From: Gelatiniphilus marinus
GTDB lineage: Bacteria > Bacteroidota > Bacteroidia > Flavobacteriales > Flavobacteriaceae
Assembly (NCBI RefSeq): GCF_042678305.1
Contig: NZ_JBHUDT010000002.1
Direction: 5' to 3' (one strand)
Length of the DNA: 64,000 bases
Part shown: positions 51,551 to 60,106 of the stretch, piece by piece
Layout of the letters: each line of letters begins with the position of its first letter
Position numbering within the stretch: position 1 is the first letter of the stretch
The notes under the pieces: model-generated
Databases searched by the model: none
What the model was told of the DNA's origin: nothing
The model's input: only the letters and a program-made list of their open reading frames with translations
Made by a program: the position numbers and the translations under genes

Positions 51551-52171
51551 CTAAAATTTAAAATTTAAGGTTAAACCAAGATTGCTTGAGGCATCCCTTT
51601 CGTTTATTTTATAATGCGGTGCCAAGCTTAAGTTTTTATCTATATTGTATTGCAGTAAATGCGCATCTACATTGGCATCTATAATGTTTAAAGCGTAAAT
51701 GCCTACGGTAACCAAAAGCGATATTTCTTTATTGCGTCTAAATAGTTTTTGCGCGCGCCTTAGGCCATCATCGGTAACTCTTGGTGTAGTTAGTTCTACA
51801 CCATTGGCATCTAAATAAAACTCATCGTTTGTAAAACCTGCCAGCCTGCTTTTGTAGGCATCGCGGTATCGGTTGTATTCGTTGTTGTTGTTTATGTAAA
51901 AATAAATTCCGGTTCCTAAAGCCGCATAAACAATGGGTATTTTCCAGTATTTTTTGTTATAGGCTTGCCCTAAACCCGGTAAGATTGCCGAGTAAAATGC
52001 TGCTTTTGCAGGCGATAACGGGTTTATGGTTTTTTTTATTTTTATAATGGAATCTACTACGACTTCATCTGGAATCGCTTCGGGTTTTTCCGTATTTTCT
52101 TTATTTTGAGCCCATATTGAAAAGCAACTTAAAAATAAAAATATCCCTGTTGTTAGAAGCTTATTTAGCAC
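51551..52171 (-). CDS. DUF5683 family envelope protein
   Basis: This 206-residue protein has a signal peptide ending SIWAQ and a central DUF5683-type hydrophobic region (AAFYSAILPGLGQAYNKKYWKIP, about residues 58-80; ALGTGIYFYINNNNEYNRY). It ends with a long beta-rich tail that includes LLQYNIDKNLSLAPHYKIN. It overlaps parB by 11 bp, so it is translated with the chromosome-partition genes. Its function is unknown; an envelope role is inferred from the signal peptide. Confidence 0.82.
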   Translation of the reverse strand: MLNKLLTTGIFLFLSCFSIWAQNKENTEKPEAIPDEVVVDSIIKIKKTINPLSPAKAAFYSAILPGLGQAYNKKYWKIPIVYAALGTGIYFYINNNNEYNRYRDAYKSRLAGFTNDEFYLDANGVELTTPRVTDDGLRRAQKLFRRNKEISLLVTVGIYALNIIDANVDAHLLQYNIDKNLSLAPHYKINERDASSNLGLTLNFKF

Positions 52172-53072
52172 CTTGAACCAATTTTTTAATGCGATTAAAA
52201 TCTTCTTCAGAATGAAAAGGAATGGTTATTTTTCCTTTTCCGTTTTTAGAGACTTTAACGTCAATTTTGTGTCCAAAGTATTCAGAAAACGCGGTAATTC
52301 CTTTTTTTATGAATTTTGGTACCTCTTCAATATCTTCTTTTTTTGAGGGTTCTTTTTCACTTTCATTGCTATTATAATTACGTACTAAACCTTCAGTTTC
52401 TCTTACCGATAATTTATTAGAAAGTATTTTTTCGTAAATATCGAGTTGAATCGATTGGTCTTCAATAGTAATTAAAGCACGCCCGTGTCCCATAGAGATA
52501 AAACCATCGCGCATACCGGTTTGGATGATGGGGTCTAGTTTTAACAAACGCAAGTAGTTGGCAATTGTAGAGCGTTTTTTGCCCACGCGCTCGCTCATTT
52601 GCTCTTGGGTTAAACTAATCTCGTCGATTAACCGTTGGTAGGATAGTGCGATTTCAATTGGGTCTAGGTCTTGGCGCTGAATGTTTTCAACCAATGCCAT
52701 TTCTAGCGATTCTTGGTCGTTCGCAATCCTAACGTAAGCAGGAATGGTTTCCAGTCCTAATAATTTTGAAGCTCTAAAACGACGCTCACCAGAAACTAAT
52801 TGGTATTTGTTTAAGCCTAATTTTCTGACGGTTATAGGTTGAATAATGCCTAATTCTTTAACCGAAGAGGCTAATTCTTGTAAAGATTCTTCGCTAAAAT
52901 TGGTACGTGGTTGAAACGGATTGACTTCAATAAAATCTAAATCCAGCTCAACAATGTTGCCAATAACCTTGTCGGCATTTTTATCTTGAACAGATTGTAT
53001 ATCGTTGCTCGGGTCGTTTAAAAGTGCCGATAAACCTCTACCTAAAGCCTGTTTTTTAGTTGCCTTAGCCAT
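52161..53072 (-). CDS. parB: Chromosome partitioning protein ParB
   Basis: This 303-residue protein binds parS sites and slides as a CTP-dependent clamp. The ParB/Srx domain is at about residues 38-130 with VSGERRFRASKLLGLETIPAYVR and ENIQRQDLDPIEIALSYQRL. A helix-turn-helix follows (TQEQMSERVGKKRSTIANYLRLLKL), then an acidic linker and a dimerisation tail. Only three bases separate it from parA. I found no perfect parS palindrome in this window. Confidence 0.96.
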   Translation of the reverse strand: MAKATKKQALGRGLSALLNDPSNDIQSVQDKNADKVIGNIVELDLDFIEVNPFQPRTNFSEESLQELASSVKELGIIQPITVRKLGLNKYQLVSGERRFRASKLLGLETIPAYVRIANDQESLEMALVENIQRQDLDPIEIALSYQRLIDEISLTQEQMSERVGKKRSTIANYLRLLKLDPIIQTGMRDGFISMGHGRALITIEDQSIQLDIYEKILSNKLSVRETEGLVRNYNSNESEKEPSKKEDIEEVPKFIKKGITAFSEYFGHKIDVKVSKNGKGKITIPFHSEEDFNRIKKLVQGAK

Positions 53073-53075
53073 AAT

Positions 53076-53840
53076 TTAGGAGTTTTTATTGATAATTTCT
53101 TTTGCCAAACTTAAATAATTTGTTGCGCCTTTGCTGCTGGCATCGTAATTAATTATGCTTTCGCCATAGCTTGGTGCTTCGCTTAAACGCACGTTGCGCT
53201 GTATAATGGTTTGAAACACCATATTGTTAAAGTGTTTCTGTACCTCTTCGACTACTTGGTTTGATAAGCGTAAACGCGAATCGTACATGGTTAGCAACAA
53301 GCCTTCAATATCTAATTCGGGGTTGTGTATTTTCTGCACGCTTTTAATGGTGTTTAAAAGTTTGCCCAAGCCCTCTAAAGCAAAATATTCGCACTGAATT
53401 GGGATTATTACTGCATCGGCGGCAGTAAGGGCGTTTAATGTTAACAAACCCAAAGAAGGCGCACAATCAATCAATATATAATCGTAATCGTTTTTAATGG
53501 TTTCAAGTGCGTTTTTAAGCATGTATTCTCGGGCATCTTTATCTACAAGTTCTATTTCAATAGCCACTAAATCGATATGCGCCGGAATAATATCCAGATT
53601 TGGTGTCTCGGTTTTTACAATAGCTTCCTTTGCGCTATTAGAATGCTCTAAAAGTTGGTAGGTTCCAATTTCTACGGTTTCTACATCTATGCCAATTCCA
53701 GATGTCGCATTTGCTTGTGGATCGGCATCTATGAGTAGTACTTTTTTTTCAAGTACGCCTAAAGAAGCCGCTAAGTTTATTGAGGTTGTTGTTTTGCCAA
53801 CACCTCCTTTTTGGTTAGCAATTGCAATGATTTTACCCAT
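53076..53840 (-). CDS. parA: Chromosome partitioning ATPase ParA
   Basis: This 254-residue Walker-type ATPase has the deviant Walker A KGGVGKTTTSIN (residues 10-21), Walker A' DADPQANATSGIG and Walker B DYILIDCAPSLGLLTLNAL. It forms the nucleoid-bound gradient that moves ParB-parS. The 3-base gap to parB and 11-bp overlap of the next gene indicate one operon (parA-parB-DUF5683). A start at the ATG at 53840 gives the normal family length. Confidence 0.97.
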   Translation of the reverse strand: MGKIIAIANQKGGVGKTTTSINLAASLGVLEKKVLLIDADPQANATSGIGIDVETVEIGTYQLLEHSNSAKEAIVKTETPNLDIIPAHIDLVAIEIELVDKDAREYMLKNALETIKNDYDYILIDCAPSLGLLTLNALTAADAVIIPIQCEYFALEGLGKLLNTIKSVQKIHNPELDIEGLLLTMYDSRLRLSNQVVEEVQKHFNNMVFQTIIQRNVRLSEAPSYGESIINYDASSKGATNYLSLAKEIINKNS

Positions 53841-54113
53841 TTGTTGATTTGGTTTTATTGAGCGTAAAAATACGATTATTTATGAGTATTGGAAATTCAA
53901 GTTGTTAACATTACATAACAGGCACTTTTTTTGTATTGTTTTTTTTAAATATTAGGATTGCAAATATGTGTTTAAAGCAACAATGCTGTTAAAAGTTGTT
54001 GTTTCTTGTAGTGAAATATATTACTTTTCCGCTTTTGGGATATATTATTTGCTTGTATTGATTAACGATGTTTTTGGTTGAATTTTAGAGCGTATATTTT
54101 AATTTATGAATTT

Positions 54114-54704
54114 ATGGCTACAAACAAAACGCATCGTTATTTTATAATTTATAAGCCTTATGGAGTTTTAAGTCAGTTTATTAGCAATTCTAGCAAACAG
54201 CAGTCTAAAAAGTTTTTGGGAAGCCTTTTCGATTTTCCTGAAAATGCCATGGCTATTGGCAGATTGGACGAAAAATCTGAAGGTTTGCTGTTAATAACTA
54301 CCAATGGTAAAACAAGTGCATCTGTAAATAGCCAAAACGTGGAAAAGGAATATTACGCGCAGGTTGATGGCAACATTTCTGCAGAAGCGGTTAATAAATT
54401 AATACAAGGTGTACAAATTGGTTTTGATGGTAAAAAATACCAAACCAAACCTTGTAAGGCTTTTAAATTAAATGAAACTCCAGATTTGCCAAAACGCTCG
54501 AAAAAAATTAGGGACGCTAGGCACGGGCCAACTTCTTGGGTATCGATTACCTTGAACGAGGGCAAGTTTAGGCAGGTTAGAAAAATGACTTCGGCGGTTG
54601 GTTTTCCCACCTTGCGGTTGGTGCGCGTTCGGGTTGGGGGTATTGAGCTTGGTAAAATGCAGGTTGGCGATGTTGTTGAGGTTGATGGGTTTGAGGTTTT
54701 TTAG
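54114..54704 (+). CDS. RluE/RsuA-type rRNA pseudouridine synthase
   Basis: The ATG at 54114 gives 196 residues; an upstream start would add 12. The protein begins with NKTHRYFIIYKPYGVLSQF and carries the catalytic aspartate in AIGRLDEKSEGLLLITT, followed by GKFRQVRKMTSAVGFPTLRLVRVRVG typical of the RsuA/RluB/E/F group. It lacks an N-terminal S4 domain, as RluE does, so 23S rRNA modification is the best guess. The gene is isolated between parA (divergent) and the GNAT gene. Confidence 0.88.
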   Translation: MATNKTHRYFIIYKPYGVLSQFISNSSKQQSKKFLGSLFDFPENAMAIGRLDEKSEGLLLITTNGKTSASVNSQNVEKEYYAQVDGNISAEAVNKLIQGVQIGFDGKKYQTKPCKAFKLNETPDLPKRSKKIRDARHGPTSWVSITLNEGKFRQVRKMTSAVGFPTLRLVRVRVGGIELGKMQVGDVVEVDGFEVF

Positions 54705-54798
54705 GTTGTAACAGGCTTTTTAGCCACGAATTGAGAAATATTTTACTTAAGTATGACCTTACTTAATCAGAAATAATGTCGAACTTTGTTTAACGATC

Positions 54799-54829
54799 GA
54801 ATATCGATAATTTATAACAATCGATATTC
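54799..54829. repeat. Inverted repeat upstream of the GNAT gene
   Basis: GAATATCGAT (54799-54808) and ATCGATATTC (54820-54829) are exact complements around an 11-nt spacer, 45 nt before the GNAT start. It could be an operator or an RNA hairpin. No T-tract follows. Confidence 0.5.
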
Positions 54830-54873
54830 AAATTCAATTGGCTACAATTTAAGAATTAATAACCTATAAAATT

Positions 54874-55695
54874 TTGGTAGTAAAAAAATTAGAGAACATA
54901 GAATTTGATATAATTGCTGCTTGCTTTTTTAAATCTTATGAGAATTATTATCTTAATGTACCCACAGACAAAAATTATTATAAAAATAGATGGGAAATGG
55001 CAAAGGTTGATTATGCTCTTTCCTATGGAATGTTTGATGGAGAAAATTTGGTTGGATTTATAATAAATGCAATTGATAATCGAAATGGAAAAAAAATAGC
55101 ATTTAATACTGGGACAGGTGTACTTCCAGAATATAGAGGAAAAAGAATTGTTAAATCAATCTACGATTTTGCCATACCAGATTTAAAAAATAGTGGGGTT
55201 ACAAAATGTTCCTTAGAAGTAATCGTTGAAAATATTAAAGCAATAAAATCTTACCAGAGCATTGGGTTTGATATTTGTAAAAAATTTAATTGTTTCAGCG
55301 GAGAAATTAAATTAAATTCAAATGAAAAAATTGAGTTGAATAAAGTTGACCATAATACTTTTGATTGGAAAAAAATGCCAAATCAAGATTTATATTCTTG
55401 GGATTTTAATTCAGAAGTTCTTAAAAATGGAGATTATAAATACTATCAATTAATAAAAGGCAATTTGGTCGAATCTTATTTTATTGTAAATCCCAAGAAT
55501 GAATATTTAGCACAATTTGAGATTTTAAAAAAGAGTGATGGATGTTGGAATAGATTATTTAGAGGAATTAAGGAAGTTTCAAACTCTATAAAAATAATAA
55601 ATGTTGATACAAGATTGAACCAGAAAATAGATTTCATCAATTCAATTGGATTATCGAATACTGTTAATCAATATGAAATGGAAATGAATATATGA
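54874..55695 (+). CDS. GNAT family N-acetyltransferase
   Basis: This 273-residue protein has a GNAT domain in residues 1-150: ENLVGFIINAID, VLPEYRGKRIVKSIYDF (the acetyl-CoA loop R-G-x-x-I) and LEVIVENIKAIKSYQSIGFDICKKF. A second domain of about 120 residues is unrecognised. The only fitting start is TTG at 54874. The gene is clearly more AT-rich than its neighbours and is bracketed by an inverted repeat and the structured repeat at 55823, which suggests acquisition from elsewhere. Substrate is unknown. Confidence 0.78.
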   Translation: MVVKKLENIEFDIIAACFFKSYENYYLNVPTDKNYYKNRWEMAKVDYALSYGMFDGENLVGFIINAIDNRNGKKIAFNTGTGVLPEYRGKRIVKSIYDFAIPDLKNSGVTKCSLEVIVENIKAIKSYQSIGFDICKKFNCFSGEIKLNSNEKIELNKVDHNTFDWKKMPNQDLYSWDFNSEVLKNGDYKYYQLIKGNLVESYFIVNPKNEYLAQFEILKKSDGCWNRLFRGIKEVSNSIKIINVDTRLNQKIDFINSIGLSNTVNQYEMEMNI

Positions 55696-55822
55696 ACTGT
55701 AGCCAACAAACACTATTCGCCATGCCTCCTAAGGCCTGTACGAGCGTATAGTTTCGCCGTTAAACAAACCTCTCCAAAAACAAAACAACTTTTAATTTAA
55801 AAACATAAGTTAGCAAATATGC

Positions 55823-55955
55823 GCGTTAGGGATTGAGCGTCCCGATAGCTATCGGGGTGTTTGAGCTCGCCGATCCCGACGCTTCGGGAGAGGAAGCGAG
55901 TAGTGAAAGCCCGACCACTTGCCCTGAGCGAAGTGGAAGGCTTGTGGTAACGCCC
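55823..55955 (+). repeat. Structured intergenic repeat, copy B
   Basis: This 133-bp unit begins GCGTTAGGGATTGAG and ends GTAACGCCC, closing with GCGTTA/TAACGC. It holds three hairpins: CCCGATAGCTATCGGG (55841-55856), TCCCGA/TCGGGA (55874-55879/55884-55889) and CCACTT/AAGTGG (55915-55920/55931-55936). Its centre GCGAGTAGTGAAAGCCCGACC aligns with copy A at 35044-35158 in the opposite orientation. It lies in the convergent gap between the GNAT gene and the sigma-factor unit. Confidence 0.75.
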
Positions 55956-55962
55956 AAAAGAA

Positions 55963-56592
55963 TTAAACCTCCAATTTTTTAAGTTCTTTGTAATTGCTGT
56001 TTAAGCGTTTTAAAAGTAGCCCGTAAATAAGTTTGTAAAACAGCCATATTAAAACCAAAAACACACCAATAATTACAGTAGATAATATGGCGAAAGTTAC
56101 TAGTTGCTTATCGCTAAAATGAGAAAAATTGCTGGCTATTTTTGGGTCGTGGTTAATGCTGTAAATTGTACCTGCTACGGCCATTGCAAATACCATAACC
56201 AAATTATAGATAACGTAATATTTAATAACCTTGCGTGTTCTTAAAATATTTTCCATTAGTTTTTTTGCACTGTCTGTAACTGATATGGCTTTGTGGGATT
56301 TGTAAAGTAAATAGATGAAAAACAAGATAATTACATAGCTAAAAATATTTAGTGCGGTATATATTTGCTCGTTAAATATAGTGCTTAAACGGTCTTTGTA
56401 TGCTTCGGAAGAAAAATAGGGTAAGTTGTTTATTGCTATCCAAAATACAAGTTCGGCAACGCTAATGTAAAATAGCGTCTTTACTATGGAAGACGATTTT
56501 TTGTGCAGCATTGGGTATAGCTCTTTAACCGATAGTTTTTTTTGGGCAGATGGCTTGTTCCAATCTTTTTTTAATAATTCTAGTTCATCCAT
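55963..56592 (-). CDS. Membrane protein paired with an ECF sigma factor
   Basis: This 209-residue protein has a hydrophilic N-terminus (MDELELLKKDWNKPSAQKKLSVKELYPML) and four membrane helices at about residues 37-57, 78-97, 123-143 and 165-188, ending in a Lys-rich tail. It begins 4 bp after the sigma factor gene and is translated with it. Position and topology suggest an anti-sigma-like or signalling partner, but no zinc-binding anti-sigma motif is present. Similar genes are sometimes labelled as carotenoid oxygenases without support from sequence. Confidence 0.7.
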   Translation of the reverse strand: MDELELLKKDWNKPSAQKKLSVKELYPMLHKKSSSIVKTLFYISVAELVFWIAINNLPYFSSEAYKDRLSTIFNEQIYTALNIFSYVIILFFIYLLYKSHKAISVTDSAKKLMENILRTRKVIKYYVIYNLVMVFAMAVAGTIYSINHDPKIASNFSHFSDKQLVTFAILSTVIIGVFLVLIWLFYKLIYGLLLKRLNSNYKELKKLEV

Positions 56593-56596
56593 AGCG

Positions 56597-57091
56597 TTAC
56601 GGATTTAGTATGGCTTTAAGTTTTGTTTTAATCCGGTTCATTTTCACACGTGCATTAACTTCACTAATACCTAGGGTTTCACTAATTTCTCTGTAATCCT
56701 TGTCTTCTAAGTACAAGAAAACGAGAGCTTTTTCAATGTCGTTTAATTGATGCACCGCTTTGTAAAGTGTTTTTAATTGTTGCTCTTCGGTATCGTCGTA
56801 ATCTTCTGCTTTTATTTTAAAGGCAACACCTTCAAAATCCTGCGTGCTTATCCTGCGCTTAGATTTTCGGTACAGTGTAATGGCGGTGTTCAATCCCACG
56901 CGGTACATCCAGGTGCTAAATTTGGCATCGCCACGAAACTTGGGGTAAGCTTTCCAGAGTTGTATGGTTATCTCTTGAAATAAATCGTTGTGGGCATCAT
57001 AGTTATTAGTATATAATCGACATACTTTGTGTACAATATTCTGATGCTTTTCCAGCAATTCAACAAAACTATGTTCAAGTTCTTTATTCAA
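56597..57091 (-). CDS. ECF-type RNA polymerase sigma factor
   Basis: This 164-residue protein has sigma region 2 (residues about 10-80, DLFQEITIQLWKAYPKFRGDAKFSTWMYRVGLNTAI) and region 4 (about 110-160, LNDIEKALVFLYLEDKDYREISETLGISEVNARVKMNRIKTKL). No region 3 lies between. It would direct transcription of a small regulon and is followed by its membrane partner. Upstream on the other strand, 241 bp away, lies a TonB-dependent receptor gene. Confidence 0.92.
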   Translation of the reverse strand: MNKELEHSFVELLEKHQNIVHKVCRLYTNNYDAHNDLFQEITIQLWKAYPKFRGDAKFSTWMYRVGLNTAITLYRKSKRRISTQDFEGVAFKIKAEDYDDTEEQQLKTLYKAVHQLNDIEKALVFLYLEDKDYREISETLGISEVNARVKMNRIKTKLKAILNP

Positions 57092-57332
57092 TTTGATGGT
57101 TTAGTTACAAGATAAGTAGCTTAAATATTTGATTTGTTACAATAAGCATAAAATAATATTTTATTGATGGTAAATGAAAATAATTTTTCGTTTTTAGTTC
57201 ACTTATTATCAAATCTATTCAATTCATCATTAAAAAATTACAATTCGGTTAGTATTAGTTTTTTCAATTCGGGTTTTGTTTCAAATTTGGCTTATCAACA
57301 AAAAACGAACAAATTATTAATCAATCTGAAAA

Positions 57333-59486
57333 ATGAAAAAGCTATTATTAATTTTAAGTGTTATTATTACAAGTCAGTTATCAGCTCAAACCATTATTAA
57401 CGGAAAAGTTACCGATACCAAAGGCTTGCCCATTGTTGGGGCAAACGTTTATTTGGATGCTACTTACGATGGCAGTACCACCAACGATAACGGTTCGTTC
57501 TCCTTTAAAACCGAAGAAACCGGCACGAAAACCTTAATTGTATCTTTTTTGTCTTTTGAAACCTTTACCATGGTTGGCGATGTTTTATACATGAAAGATT
57601 TAAGCATTAAACTTCGCGAAGATGTAAACACTTTAGATGCCGTGGTGCTATCTGCTGGCACCTTTGCAGCTGGCGATAACAGTAAAGTTAACGTACTAAA
57701 ACCTTTAGATGTTGTAACAACAGCGAGCGCTTTAGGCGATTTTGTTGGCGCCTTGCAAACTTTACCCGGAACCACAACGGTAGCCGAAGACGGCCGTTTG
57801 TTTGTGCGCGGTGGCGAAGCCGAAGAAACCCAGATTTTTATTGATGGTATTCGTGTGTTTACACCCTATTCGCCAACTACAAACAATACACCAACGCGCG
57901 GTCGCTATTCGCCTTTTTTGTTCGATGGCATTACGTTTTCAACGGGTGGTTATTCAGCCGAATTTGGGCAAGCGCTATCCAGTGTATTATTGTTAAATAC
58001 CATTGACGAACCCGACCAAGAAAAGACCGATATTGGCATTATGAGCGTTGGCGCCACTTTGGGCAATACCCAAAAATGGGATAAAACCTCGCTTAGTGTT
58101 AATGCATCGTATATTAATTTAGCACCTTATATCGAGCTGTTTCCCGATAGAAACGATTGGAAAAAACCTTTTGAAACCCTTTCGGGCGAAGCGGTGTTTC
58201 GTAAAAAAACAGATTCTGGGTTGTTTAAACTTTACGGTGCTTTTGATACTACAAATTTTGAACTCACCCAAGAAGATATTAATTATAGCGAAGGATTGGA
58301 TTTTAAATTGAAGAACAAAAATTTGTATTTTAATGGCTCGTATCAAGGGGTTTTAAATGATAATTGGACGCTATTTGGAGGTGTAAGTTATACCCATGGG
58401 AACAACAAAATCGATATTATGGATCGTGATATTGAGGATTTTGAAAACTCGATACACGCCAAACTTAAATTTAAAAACCGAATAAGCAACCGCTTTAAAC
58501 TGTACTTTGGCGCGGAATATTTTGCAACGGATTTTGATGAAACCTATGCTGATGATTCGGTTAGTGCTGTAACTTATGGTTACAACGATAACATAGCGGC
58601 AGCCTTTGCCGAAGCCGATATTTTTATATCGAAAAAATTAGCCTTTAAAACGGGTTTGCGTTTAGAATACACCGAGATTTTCAAAGATTTTACAGTGGCG
58701 CCAAGGTTGTCGTTGGCCTATAAAACCTCGGGGAAAAGCCAATTGTCTTTGGCTTACGGTAATTTTTATCAAAACCCATCGAGTTATATTTTAAAGTTTA
58801 ATCAAAATTTAAAACCTCAAAATACATCACATTATATTTTTAACTATCAGTACAATGCCGATAGGCAACTTTTTAGGGCCGAAGCCTATTATAAAAAATA
58901 TGACGATTTGGTTAAGTTTAATGCTCAGTTTCCAGATTTCAATAGCACCTATAACAGTAAAGGCAACGGTTTTGCAAAAGGTATCGATTTCTTTTGGAGA
59001 GATAGTAAAAGCATAAATAATTTCGATTATTGGTTAAGCTATTCGTTTTTAGATACTAAACGCAATTACAGAAATTATACAGTAAAAGCACAGCCAAATT
59101 TTGCGAACAAACACAACCTATCGGTAATTGGTAAATACTGGATTAACAATTGGCGCAGTCAAGTTGGGTTTAGCTATGGTTTTGCTTCTGGAAGAACATA
59201 CACCAACCCTAACGAACCAGGTTTTTTAAACAATAAAACCAAAGCCTACAACAGTTTAAGTATTAATTGGGCCTATTTAATAAGTCCGCAAAAAATACTG
59301 TACGCCTCGGTAAACAATGTGTTGGGGTTTAAAAACATTAACGGCTACCAATATGCCAACACGCCAAATGTAAACGGTAATTTTGAACGAAGGGCGTTAC
59401 AACCTGCGGCCGATCAATTCTTTTTTGTGGGTTTCTTTTGGACGATTAGCGAAGATAAAAAGAGCAACCAGTTGGATAATTTGTAA
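57333..59486 (+). CDS. TonB-dependent receptor with carboxypeptidase-like N-terminal domain
   Basis: This 717-residue protein has a signal peptide (ends SQLSAQT, residue about 20), a carboxypeptidase-regulatory-like domain (about 22-105, IINGKVTDTKGLPIVGANVYL) and a plug (GTTTVAEDGRLFVRGGEAEETQIFIDG, about 145-175). A 22-strand-type barrel ends FFVGFFWTISEDK. It imports an unidentified ligand in a TonB-dependent way. It is shorter than SusC-type receptors and has no SusD beside it. It is divergent from the sigma factor gene. Confidence 0.87.
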   Translation: MKKLLLILSVIITSQLSAQTIINGKVTDTKGLPIVGANVYLDATYDGSTTNDNGSFSFKTEETGTKTLIVSFLSFETFTMVGDVLYMKDLSIKLREDVNTLDAVVLSAGTFAAGDNSKVNVLKPLDVVTTASALGDFVGALQTLPGTTTVAEDGRLFVRGGEAEETQIFIDGIRVFTPYSPTTNNTPTRGRYSPFLFDGITFSTGGYSAEFGQALSSVLLLNTIDEPDQEKTDIGIMSVGATLGNTQKWDKTSLSVNASYINLAPYIELFPDRNDWKKPFETLSGEAVFRKKTDSGLFKLYGAFDTTNFELTQEDINYSEGLDFKLKNKNLYFNGSYQGVLNDNWTLFGGVSYTHGNNKIDIMDRDIEDFENSIHAKLKFKNRISNRFKLYFGAEYFATDFDETYADDSVSAVTYGYNDNIAAAFAEADIFISKKLAFKTGLRLEYTEIFKDFTVAPRLSLAYKTSGKSQLSLAYGNFYQNPSSYILKFNQNLKPQNTSHYIFNYQYNADRQLFRAEAYYKKYDDLVKFNAQFPDFNSTYNSKGNGFAKGIDFFWRDSKSINNFDYWLSYSFLDTKRNYRNYTVKAQPNFANKHNLSVIGKYWINNWRSQVGFSYGFASGRTYTNPNEPGFLNNKTKAYNSLSINWAYLISPQKILYASVNNVLGFKNINGYQYANTPNVNGNFERRALQPAADQFFFVGFFWTISEDKKSNQLDNL

Positions 59487-59627
59487 GAAAGGCTAGTTTA
59501 GCGAGTTTTAAGTACTAAAATTAGCAAATAATTACTAAGCTGGAAAATACATGAGTCTCCACACATTGGTATTCGTAAATGTGCTAAAATCTAGCAATTA
59601 AGTTTGTAGGTTGTTGGCAGTAGTTTT

Positions 59628-59956
59628 TTAATTAAAATTTGAATTTTCAATGCTAATGTTAAAGTTTGCAGATTCCGTTGTGTTTGATGCAGGAACTACC
59701 ACATAATAATTCTCTTTAAGAGAAGTAGATATAACCCTTATAAAATCAATAGACGTATCAGGATTTTTATTGGTATAAAGTGTTCTTGTTACTTCGCCAT
59801 TGGCAATTTTTAGCTTTAAGTTAACGAATGGAATGTTATTCGGGATGTCATAAATATTTCCGAAAACTTTAGTTTCTTTACCTGCATCTAAAGTGTCATC
59901 TTTATTTCAACAATAAAGCAAAAAAGGGATAATTAATAATAAAATATTTTTTTCAT
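59628..59956 (-). pseudogene. Decayed small lipoprotein gene
   Basis: On the minus strand the ATG at 59956-59954 starts a signal-like MKK sequence but shifts frame; restoring one A in the A-run gives MKKNILLLIIPFLLYC. The next codon is TGA (59909-59907), then NKDDTLDAGKETKVFGNIYDIPNN and 70 more residues to TAA at 59630-59628. The lipobox-like LLYC, a D-rich start of the mature part and a beta-rich body look like a Bacteroidota lipoprotein. Two lesions (frameshift and TGA) indicate inactivation, unless sequencing error accounts for the first. Confidence 0.75.
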
Positions 59957-60106
59957 ATATTATACTTAATACATATAATTTTTCTTAATTTATTTGTGTT
60001 AATTGCTGTTAATTTTTTTTCCGAAATATAAATCTGTTCTAAGAACTTGTGTTGAACGTTAAACGACTAGCTGTTTTTTAAAATCTAATAAAATAAAATA
60101 TAAAAC

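Noticed and set aside
53076..53840. Possible parS site near parAB
   Set aside because: I looked for a TGTTTCACGTGAAACA-like palindrome in the window and saw none. Matches such as ATGTTTCACACCAT near 5030 are only half sites, so no parS is claimed.
57164..57400. A 78-codon plus-strand frame before the TonB-dependent receptor
   Set aside because: It overlaps the signal-peptide start of the receptor in another frame and is low-complexity (Asn/Phe/Leu/Ser). It is better explained as AT-rich promoter region.
59907..59909. TGA after a Cys in the lipoprotein remnant as selenocysteine
   Set aside because: There is no sign of a SECIS-like element after it, the same gene has an upstream frameshift, and the lipoprotein position would not call for selenocysteine.
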